A stretch of 11,191 nt of DNA from assembly GCA_964416315.1 (NCBI GenBank), contig CAYQDR010000140.1:1-11191 (forward strand). Reading direction: 5' to 3'. Shown here piece by piece: positions 1 through 5,845 of this stretch. Both the position numbers and the translations under genes were made by a program. Position 1 is the stretch's first letter. Every line of letters starts with the position of its first letter. The stretch is from CAYQDR01 sp964416315. Its GTDB lineage: Bacteria; Methylomirabilota; Methylomirabilia; Rokubacteriales; DASRDR01. The notes under the pieces are model-generated. The model did not search any database, was not told where the DNA came from, and saw only the letters and a program-made list of their open reading frames with translations.

Positions 1-61
1 TGTCCTGTGGTCGCGAGCCTCAGGCAGTCTGATGTTTATGACACAGTAGTGTTAACTAAGC

Positions 62-826
62 TCATACGTAGCCGTAGGCCATCCAGCCTCCGTCCACCGC
101 CAGGACGGCCCCGGTGACATACGACGCCGCGTCTGAGGCTAGGTAGACCGCAGCTTCGGCAACCTCCTCGGGGAGTCCCAGGCGGGCCATCGGGGTCCGC
201 CGCAGGAGCGCAGCCTCATCCACGATCTTCCGCTCCACGAGTGTGCGGACCCAGTCGGTCTTGATGTACGCGGGCGCGATGGCGTTGACCCGCACGCCCC
301 GATCCGCCCACTCGATGGCCAGCACCTTGGTCAGCATGTTCACCCCGGACTTGGAGACACAGTAGGCGAGCCGCTGGGGGAAGGCCAGAGTCCCATTGAT
401 GGAGGAGACGTTGATAATGCAGCCCGCTCTTCGAGCCAGCATGCTGCGGGCGACTTCCTGGCTCAAGAAGAAGTACGCGTTGAGGTTCAAATCGAGCGTG
501 TAACGGTAGTCGGCTTCGGTCAGCTCAGCAGACGGGGCGACCCGGGGCTGACCCGCGTTGTTCACAAGGATGTCCACCCGGCCACCGAGGGCCTCAATGG
601 TCTCTCGGGCGAGCCGTCGCACCTCGTCGGATCGCGACAGGTCAGCGTGGATGCCGATGACGCGGCCGCCGCCAGCCCCGATCTCGGCCGCGACTCTCTC
701 GCAGTCTCCCGAGTCCCTGGAATTGACGACGACATCGGCGCCTTCCCGCGCATAGGCGCGGGCGATGCCGAGTCCGATCCCCTTGGTGGAGCCGGTGACG
801 AGGGCCGCTTTCCCTCGGAGTCTCAT
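62..826 (-). CDS. SDR-family NAD(P)-dependent oxidoreductase
   Basis: Classical short-chain dehydrogenase/reductase of 254 residues, the normal family length, probably cytoplasmic. The Rossmann cofactor motif TGSTKGIG is at residues 11-18 and the NNAG motif at 89-92. The catalytic set is complete: Asn114, Ser142, Tyr155 and Lys159 (YCVSK). A C-terminal DGGW motif near 245-248 matches 3-oxoacyl-ACP-reductase/glucose-dehydrogenase-like members. No acidic residue is obvious at the end of the second strand (VVVNSRD, 32-38); the Asn-Ser-Arg there is more like NADP-binding members, but this is weak. The ATG at 826 is preceded by a purine-rich GAAGAGAG Shine-Dalgarno-like stretch. It lies 225 bases downstream of the amidohydrolase gene on the same strand, so co-transcription is possible but not shown. 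The substrate (a hydroxy/keto compound) cannot be predicted. After the stop, bases 1-61 are relatively AT-rich with no recognisable gene. Confidence 0.93.
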   Translation of the reverse strand: MRLRGKAALVTGSTKGIGLGIARAYAREGADVVVNSRDSGDCERVAAEIGAGGGRVIGIHADLSRSDEVRRLARETIEALGGRVDILVNNAGQPRVAPSAELTEADYRYTLDLNLNAYFFLSQEVARSMLARRAGCIINVSSINGTLAFPQRLAYCVSKSGVNMLTKVLAIEWADRGVRVNAIAPAYIKTDWVRTLVERKIVDEAALLRRTPMARLGLPEEVAEAAVYLASDAASYVTGAVLAVDGGWMAYGYV

Positions 827-985
827 CGTCTCTCTTCAGGCAAGTGAGCTCGGGGCAGTTGCCGCCTCCGCTCCCGGCTGGCGCCCGAGACGAACACCGG
901 CCGCGCCACGTGATCGACCTCGAGGCGGCAGAGCCATGACGGCGACGGCCACCGGACTGCCGTCCGTGTCGGTGCCTTCAGTGAA

Positions 986-1000
986 ATCCTCGCCGAGGAT
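986..1000 (-). terminator. small hairpin after the amidohydrolase gene, possible weak terminator
   Basis: A perfect 6-bp stem (ATCCTC / GAGGAT) with a 3-base loop lies about 50 bases past the amidohydrolase stop codon. On the minus strand it is followed by only three T residues. It could attenuate read-through into the SDR gene, but it is short and the T-run is poor. The rest of the 827-1051 gap shows no gene I can support. Confidence 0.25.
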
Positions 1001-1051
1001 GCCAGAGCTCGTGATCCAGTCGGGATGTTCACGGCCGGACGAACCAGGGAT

Positions 1052-2407
1052 TCACGGGGCCATGTGCCCGCCGTACTTAGCCACGAACCGGGCCCAGGCC
1101 GCCGAAGCCGCCTCTTGGGCTCGATCCACCAGCCGCGTCGGGTCGACAGTCAGAAGCCGTCCGTTTTCCACGACGACTTCGCCGTCCACCAGGACCATCT
1201 CCACGTCGCGGGCGTGAGCATGATACACAAGGTTCTGGACCACGTTTAGGGCGGGCGTGAGACCGAACGCTCGGTAGTCCAGCACGACGAGGTCGGCCCG
1301 CTTGCCCACTTCGACGGAGCCGATCTCACGCTCCAGGCCGAGGGCCCGGGCGCCGCCCAAGGTCGCGAGCTCCACGGCTTGCATCGATGGCATCGTGGTG
1401 GCGTCCTGGCTGCGGATCCGGGCGACGAGGACGCACGCTCGTATCACCTCAAAGAAGTCGGCGAACATGTTGTCGATCGCGAGGCTGACCGTGACGCCCC
1501 GGTGGAGTAGCTCCCTGACCGGCGCGATGTGCCCCCGTACGGCGTTCATGAGGGGGCAGTGGGCGACCGATGCTCCCGAGCGCACGAGCAAGTCGAGATC
1601 CGCCTCATCGATGACGTAACAGTGAGCAGCCACCACGTCCGGTGCGAGGAGCCCGTTGTCAGCGGCATACGCGAAGGGGCTCTGGCCGTAGAGTCGCCGC
1701 GTCGCGGCGACCTCCCCGGGACCCCAGCCCAGGTGAATGCTGAGCCTCAGACCCCGACGGTCCGCTGCGGCGCGCGCGGCGCGCAGCTGCTCCGGTGAGG
1801 AGCTGATCGTCATGTTCGGGGTCATGAGGGCGGTGATACGTCCGTGGGCCCGCCCGTGCCAGTGCTCGGCGAAGTCGATCGCCTGGCGGAGCTGGGCCTC
1901 CCGCAGCCGGGCATCGAACCGATACTCGTCGTGTCGGAGACGCTCCACGTCGACGTCGTGGAGCATCACTCCCATGGCGCTTCGGATGCCGAGCTGTTCG
2001 ACGAACGGGGCGTAGACCTCGGCATCCTCCTCCATCTCCAGGACGGTCGTGACACCGCTTCGCAGAAGCTCGGCGTACGTGAGCGACCCGACGGCCAGTC
2101 GTTCTTCCCGGCTCACGACCGTCGCCATAGGGAAGTACTGGCGTGTCACGCACCCCAGCCCGACATCTTCGGCCTGACCCCGAAACAGGGTATACCCGAC
2201 ATGGGTATGAGTGCTGATGAACCCGGGGATGACAACCTTGCCCCGACCCCCTATCACCCGGGTGGCATCCGGGTGTCGGGGGGCCACTTCGGCGCTCGGA
2301 CCGACGTCGGCGATACGATTCCCTTCGACGTAGACTGCACCCGGATCGAAGACTCGGTGCTCGGCGTTAACCGTAATGACGATCGCGTCTCGAATCAACA
2401 CGCTCAT
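1052..2407 (-). CDS. TrzA/MtaD-type metal-dependent amidohydrolase
   Basis: Amidohydrolase-superfamily protein of 451 residues, like 5-methylthioadenosine/S-adenosylhomocysteine deaminases, cytosine deaminases and triazine hydrolases (AtzA/TrzN), which hydrolyse amino or chloro groups on N-heterocycles. It has a split beta-sandwich (residues 1-60 and about 365-420) around a TIM barrel. Expected metal ligands are present: His67 and His69 (STHTH), His225, His283 or His262 (AHCYV, VAHCP) and Asp312 (LAIDN). The usual HxxE motif after the third His, whose Glu acts as proton shuttle in deaminases, reads HLGW: Trp228 replaces the Glu. A later Glu232 could compensate only if the loop is rebuilt. The C-terminal motif GSVEVGKRADLVVLD (363-377) is typical. 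The ATG at 2407 has a good GAGGGAT Shine-Dalgarno. The class is certain; the substrate is unknown and plain deaminase activity is doubtful. Confidence 0.93.
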   Translation of the reverse strand: MSVLIRDAIVITVNAEHRVFDPGAVYVEGNRIADVGPSAEVAPRHPDATRVIGGRGKVVIPGFISTHTHVGYTLFRGQAEDVGLGCVTRQYFPMATVVSREERLAVGSLTYAELLRSGVTTVLEMEEDAEVYAPFVEQLGIRSAMGVMLHDVDVERLRHDEYRFDARLREAQLRQAIDFAEHWHGRAHGRITALMTPNMTISSSPEQLRAARAAADRRGLRLSIHLGWGPGEVAATRRLYGQSPFAYAADNGLLAPDVVAAHCYVIDEADLDLLVRSGASVAHCPLMNAVRGHIAPVRELLHRGVTVSLAIDNMFADFFEVIRACVLVARIRSQDATTMPSMQAVELATLGGARALGLEREIGSVEVGKRADLVVLDYRAFGLTPALNVVQNLVYHAHARDVEMVLVDGEVVVENGRLLTVDPTRLVDRAQEAASAAWARFVAKYGGHMAP

Positions 2408-2521
2408 GCGATCCCTCGTCGGGTTCGGGTCGAGAAGGCGTCGGTGGTCAACGCCAGATCCGCGCGCTCCTCACCGGGGACGTCGGCCGGGAGCACCTCC
2501 CAGGCCTCGGCTCGCACGAGA

Positions 2522-2836
2522 GTGACGGCGCGCGCCTTCGTCGTCGTGAACCCGGCCGCCGGGTCCGGCCGCACGGCGCGGCTCTGGCCGCGACTGCGCG
2601 ACCGGCTCCCGCGGCTCGGGCTCGCGTTCGAGTTCGGGGAGACGGCCGCGCCGCGCGCTGCGACGGCGCTCGCGCACCGCGCGGTCGCGGGCGGCTGGCC
2701 GCTGGTGGTGGCGGTCGGGGGCGACGGCACGGTCAACGAGGTCGTCAACACGATGAACAGCGGGCTCGTCGGGGTCCCCTCGGTCACCGTCGCGCCGCGG
2801 CACTGCGGCTGGCGGCCGGGGCGAGCAGGAGCCTGA
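2522..2836 (+). pseudogene. truncated diacylglycerol/lipid kinase (DAGK/YegS-type) N-terminal fragment
   Basis: From a GTG at 2522 the frame encodes 104 residues, of which about the first 76 match the N-terminal nucleotide-binding part of the DAGK catalytic domain (YegS/LCB5-like lipid kinases). Visible motifs are VVNPAAGSG at 8-16 and the ATP-binding GGDGT at 66-70, followed by NEVVN at 72-76. Family members are about 290-330 residues. Here the similarity stops soon after NEVVN and the frame runs into the 3' end of the oppositely oriented M20 gene (overlap 2784-2836). The whole substrate-binding C-terminal part is missing, so this is a gene remnant and the last ~28 residues are probably not native. 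Its start is approximate, since no clear ribosome-binding site is seen. The stretch is extremely GC-rich (a sampled row at 2641 has 53 of 60 G/C), unlike the amidohydrolase next to it. Confidence 0.75.
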
Positions 2837-4073
2837 CGAGCGCGTCGAGGAGCACCTCGACGCCAGGGCGGATCGCGGGCCACGGCGTCCACTCGTCGGG
2901 TCGGTGGCTCCGCCCGCCCTCGCTCGGGACGAAGACCATCCCCGCCTCCGTCACGGCCGCGATGATCTGGGCGTCGTGACCCGCGCCCGAAGGCATGCGG
3001 AGCGTCGCGAGGCCCCGCCCGCGCGCGACGGCCGCGATCAGCCCTCGGAGGCGGGGCGAGAGCCGGACGGGCGGGTGGAGGAACAGCCGCTCGGCCACGA
3101 GCCCGAGCCGGCGGCGGTGAGCGACGCGCGTGGCGAGGGCCTCGGTCGCGGCGACCAAACGCGCGAGCCGGTCCGGCACGATCTCGCGCAGCTCCTGGCG
3201 GAGCCGCGTCTCGGCCGGGACGATGTTCGGCACCTGGGGCCGGACCTCGACGACACCGAAGGTGAGCCGCGCGTGGCGCGAGCCGCGCGCGAGCACGAGA
3301 TCCCGAGCGCGGACGGCGAACTCAGCCGCACCAAGGAACGCGTCGCGCCGCGTCGCCATCGGGGTGGTGCCTGCGTGGTCGGCCTGCCCGGCGAAGCGGT
3401 ACTCGGTCTGGGCGATGCCGATCACGTCCTCGACGACGCCGACGGGCACGCCCTGCTGCTCCAGCACGGGTCCCTGCTCGATGTGCAGCTCAAGGTATGC
3501 CACGAGGTCACGGCGGGACCGCCGGGCACGGCCGATGTGCACGGGGTCGAGGCCGACCGCCCGCATGGCGTCCGCGAGCGGCCGGCCGGCGGGGTCGCGC
3601 GCCCGCCGCACCTCGCTCGGGGCGACCTGCCCGGCCATGGCGCGCGAGCCGAGGCAGTCGAGGTAGCGCCCCTCCTCATCGGCGAAGGCGACGACCTCGA
3701 AGCCCCGCCCGAGCGCGACGCCCGCCTCCCGGATCGCCCGCGCGCACTCCAGCGCGGCGAGGACGCCGAGCGCCCCGTCGAGCGGGCCGCCGTCGGGGAC
3801 GGTGTCGATGTGAGAGCCGGCCAGCACGGCCGGGCCAGGCGGACCGAGCCGACCGACGACGTTGCCGGCCAGGTCCACGCGGGTCTCGAGGCCGGCCTGC
3901 CGCATCCGCTCCACCAGCCAGGCACAGGCCTCCTCATACGCCGGCGAGAAGGCGGGGCGCGAGATCCCGCCGGTGGGCGTCCGGCCGATCGTTGCGAGCG
4001 CCTCCACGTCACGGCGGAGCCGTGCGAGGTCGATGGTCGCGCGCGCCGCCGCGGCCGCGGGAGGCGACCTCAT
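2784..4073 (-). CDS. M20-family Zn hydrolase (N-carbamoyl-amino-acid hydrolase / allantoate amidohydrolase type)
   Basis: A 429-residue M20 enzyme of the AllC/HyuC/beta-ureidopropionase group, which cleaves the carbamoyl (ureido) group from N-carbamoyl amino acids or allantoate to release ammonia and CO2. All binuclear metal-site motifs are present: GSHIDTVP (His88, Asp90), GGPLDG (Asp99), ADEEG with Glu133/Glu134, LHIEQGP (His197) and the C-terminal FVPSEGGRSH with His390 followed by Glu394. The dimerisation lid has GQADHAGTTPMATRRD (His233) and PSGAGHDAQ (His366) for substrate binding, so the enzyme looks intact and cytoplasmic. The ATG at 4073 overlaps the TGA of an upstream frame in an ATGA arrangement (4070-4073), implying translational coupling to a gene of which only a remnant survives. 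The extreme C-terminus after about residue 419 (Ala/Ser/Arg-rich) runs into foreign kinase-fragment DNA and may be non-native. The exact substrate (L-carbamoyl amino acid, allantoate or another ureide) is undetermined. Confidence 0.93.
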   Translation of the reverse strand: MRSPPAAAAARATIDLARLRRDVEALATIGRTPTGGISRPAFSPAYEEACAWLVERMRQAGLETRVDLAGNVVGRLGPPGPAVLAGSHIDTVPDGGPLDGALGVLAALECARAIREAGVALGRGFEVVAFADEEGRYLDCLGSRAMAGQVAPSEVRRARDPAGRPLADAMRAVGLDPVHIGRARRSRRDLVAYLELHIEQGPVLEQQGVPVGVVEDVIGIAQTEYRFAGQADHAGTTPMATRRDAFLGAAEFAVRARDLVLARGSRHARLTFGVVEVRPQVPNIVPAETRLRQELREIVPDRLARLVAATEALATRVAHRRRLGLVAERLFLHPPVRLSPRLRGLIAAVARGRGLATLRMPSGAGHDAQIIAAVTEAGMVFVPSEGGRSHRPDEWTPWPAIRPGVEVLLDALVRLLLAPAASRSAAARR

Positions 4074-4092
4074 CGCAGCTTGAGGATCTGCG

Positions 4093-4365
4093 TCAGGAGG
4101 TCCTCGCCGTGGACGTCGTCGTGACGGGGATCCCGCGCGCCACGCTCGCCATGCGTGCGCGGAGCCGCTCGTCCCACCCCGGACCGTGGAGGAAGCTCGC
4201 GCTCGTCCCGCCGAAGCAGATCACGTCGAGCGGGGCGGTCGCGAGGAGCTGGGTGCAGCGCTCTACCTCCACGGACTCCGCCATGCGGCCGAGCCCCTCG
4301 ACTGTGGCCTCCGTGAGCCCGACCCGGGCCCGTCCTCCGTAGATGTCTTCGTCGCTCGCGCGCAT
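4093..4365 (-). pseudogene. Asp/Glu racemase / maleate isomerase / arylmalonate decarboxylase-like remnant with deletions
   Basis: This 90-residue frame starts at an ATG with a good GGAGGG Shine-Dalgarno five bases away. It opens with IYGGRARVGL (residues 8-17), the usual N-terminal strand of this family, then jumps straight into TEATVEGLGRMAE, which normally lies some 30-40 residues further on. It continues through an equivalent of the first catalytic-loop region (CFGGTSASF; the usual Cys-Thr-Ser-Gly is altered to Gly-Thr-Ser-Ala) to GIPVTTTSTA, then stops. The C-terminal half, including the second catalytic-loop region, is absent. Another frame carries on from the junction to the TGA at 4070 (GEDLLTQILKLR), overlapping the M20 start codon. 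Full-length members are about 240-260 residues. I read it as a gene with an internal deletion near the N-terminus and a second deletion joining it to the tail of another or the same gene. EutA of ectoine-utilisation clusters and hydantoin racemases belong to the same superfamily. Confidence 0.7.
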
Positions 4366-4391
4366 TCGCCCTCCGTACCCGCACCCAGGTC

Positions 4392-4531
4392 TCAGTGCGC
4401 CTCGAGCAGTCGCCCCACGCCGCGGACCGGCTGGCGGACACCCGCGAGCCGGAGCGACTGCCAGATGGGCGCCTGGTTACTGGTCACGACGGGCTTCCCC
4501 GCGTGCAGCTGATGAACAGGCAGCCGTACAT
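4392..4531 (-). pseudogene. C-terminal remnant of a second Asp/Glu racemase-like gene
   Basis: From about 4514 down to the TGA at 4392-4394, one frame reads LHAGKPVVTSNQAPIW and then AGVRQPVRGVGRLLEAH. This is the characteristic C-terminal signature (GKPVV-S/T-SNQA...GxGRLL) of maleate-isomerase/arylmalonate-decarboxylase-like proteins. In a different frame, an ATG at 4531 sits just behind a very strong GGGAGGAGGGG Shine-Dalgarno and begins MYG, as such proteins often do. The simplest reading is a gene that kept its ribosome-binding site, first codons and last ~40 codons but lost nearly everything between, with a frame change at the join. It lies between the M24 gene (33 bases upstream) and a second racemase-like remnant, so the original operon probably carried two tandem members of the family. 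The 3' end is firm; the 5' end and the join are approximate. Confidence 0.65.
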
Positions 4532-4563
4532 GCCCCTCCTCCCGGCCCGTCCGGGCCCGTGCG

Positions 4564-5724
4564 CTACTTGACGACGAGCTTCCGGGGGAGGCTCGTCAGT
4601 TCCTCGCACCCGGCCTGGGTGATCCGCACCGTCGCGCTGAAGCCGACGCCCAGCTCGCGATAGATCAGGCAGAGCGGAACCATGTGGAAGGTCATGTTGG
4701 GCTCGAGCAGCGTCGGCTCCCCGCGCCGCAGGCTCAGGATCTCGCCCTCGCCCCAGTCGGGCGGGAAGTTGACGCCGATGGAGTACCCGGTCCGGTGGGT
4801 GAAGTACTTCCCGAATCCCGCCTTCTCGATGACGCCCCGGCACGCCGCGTCCACTGCCTCGCACGAGACGCCGGGCTTGATCGCCGCCATCCCGGCCTCG
4901 AGCCCGCCGATGACGGCGTCTGCCAGCGCGCGCACGCGAGCGTTCGGCTCGCCCAGCGAGACGCAGCGCATGATGGCCGCGGAGTAGCGGAACTTCGCCG
5001 CCGAGACCTCGAAGTAGACGTGGTCTCCAGGCTGGATCCGACGGCCCCGCCAGGTGCCGTGCGGGAGGCTCGTCCGCTCGCCCGAGAGGACGAATGGCGG
5101 CAGCCCCATGTACTCGCTGCCGTTCTCGATCGCCACCCGGTGAACCTCGGCGGCGATCTCGTCCTCCGTCCGGCCGACCGCCACGGCGTCGATCCCCGCC
5201 TGCGTTGCGAGGTCGGCGATCCGCGCGGCCCGCCGCATCATCGCGATCTCCTCCGCGGACTTCACCATGCGCGCTCGCCAGACGACGCTCGTCGCGTCCA
5301 CGAGCGTCGCCTTCGGAAGCGAGGACCGAAGGATCTCGTACTCCTCGACGGAGAAATACCAGCCCGCCTTTTCCACGCCGATCCGCTTCCCCCCGAGCCC
5401 CAGGCGCTCCACAGCCTCCGCCGTCACCTGGACAGGGTGTGCGTGGTCCTCGACGGGGACCGTCCGCGTCAGCCACGAGAACTCCTCGGCGTTCGGCTCC
5501 TCGAACCGGCGGAGGATGAGGACGGGCTCGTCCCGCGACAGCAGCAGGGCATGGTACTTGTAGTAGCCCGGCGTCTCGTAACCCGTGAGGTAGCAGATGT
5601 TCTCCGGGCTCCGTACGAGGAGCGCGTCGACGCCGAGGCGATGCATCCCCTCCTGCACCGCGTCGTACCGGCGGCGGTACTCCGCCAGCGAGAACCCGAG
5701 CCGCTCGCGGTCTCTCATCTCCAT
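4564..5724 (-). CDS. M24-family hydrolase, ectoine hydrolase (DoeA/EutD)/creatinase-like
   Basis: A 386-residue pita-bread-fold protein with a creatinase-like N-terminal domain (about 15-150) and an M24 domain (about 155-375). Metal-dependent aminopeptidases of the family use Asp, Asp, His, Glu, Glu, and these are missing here. The first Asp region reads GDHVYFEV (Glu239), the second reads YSAAIMR (Ala where Asp is expected), the GHG motif reads HRTGYSIG (Tyr314), and both C-terminal Glu sites read MTFHMVP and ATVRIT. The pattern GYSIG...PPDWGEG...EPNMTFH matches my recollection of ectoine hydrolases (DoeA/EutD), which are metal-independent amidases opening a cyclic amidine; creatinase is another metal-free relative. 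The natural substrate is therefore likely a small cyclic or guanidino compound, not an Xaa-Pro peptide. The ATG at 5724 follows an AAGAGGAGAG ribosome-binding site. A GC-rich hairpin (4544-4557) follows the stop. The downstream racemase-like remnants resemble EutA, supporting an ectoine-type context, but transport and deacetylase partners are not seen. Confidence 0.88.
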   Translation of the reverse strand: MEMRDRERLGFSLAEYRRRYDAVQEGMHRLGVDALLVRSPENICYLTGYETPGYYKYHALLLSRDEPVLILRRFEEPNAEEFSWLTRTVPVEDHAHPVQVTAEAVERLGLGGKRIGVEKAGWYFSVEEYEILRSSLPKATLVDATSVVWRARMVKSAEEIAMMRRAARIADLATQAGIDAVAVGRTEDEIAAEVHRVAIENGSEYMGLPPFVLSGERTSLPHGTWRGRRIQPGDHVYFEVSAAKFRYSAAIMRCVSLGEPNARVRALADAVIGGLEAGMAAIKPGVSCEAVDAACRGVIEKAGFGKYFTHRTGYSIGVNFPPDWGEGEILSLRRGEPTLLEPNMTFHMVPLCLIYRELGVGFSATVRITQAGCEELTSLPRKLVVK

Positions 5725-5845
5725 GTCGCGCTCTCCTCTTGGGTTGTCGTTCGCCTCCGTGCGTCGTAGCGAAGCTGCGCCTCACCCTACGGACGTCGGA
5801 GACCCTGCGGCCGGGGGCCGGGAAGGGTTACCGTCCGGACCCCGC

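Noticed and set aside
823..1032. 69-residue minus-strand frame and an in-frame neighbour between the amidohydrolase and SDR genes
   Set aside because: No recognisable family, no good ribosome-binding site, and an alternative frame in the same gap looks equally protein-like; not enough to call a gene or remnant.
4544..4557. GC-rich hairpin GGCCC/GGGCC just after the M24 stop as a terminator
   Set aside because: Stem of only 5 bp, no T-run, and it overlaps the upstream side of a strong ribosome-binding site, so it is more likely incidental.
4484..5785. 433-residue minus-strand frame overlapping the M24 gene
   Set aside because: Wrong frame of the M24 gene: composition is Arg/Gly/Ala-rich and none of the family motifs occur, whereas the other frame has them all.
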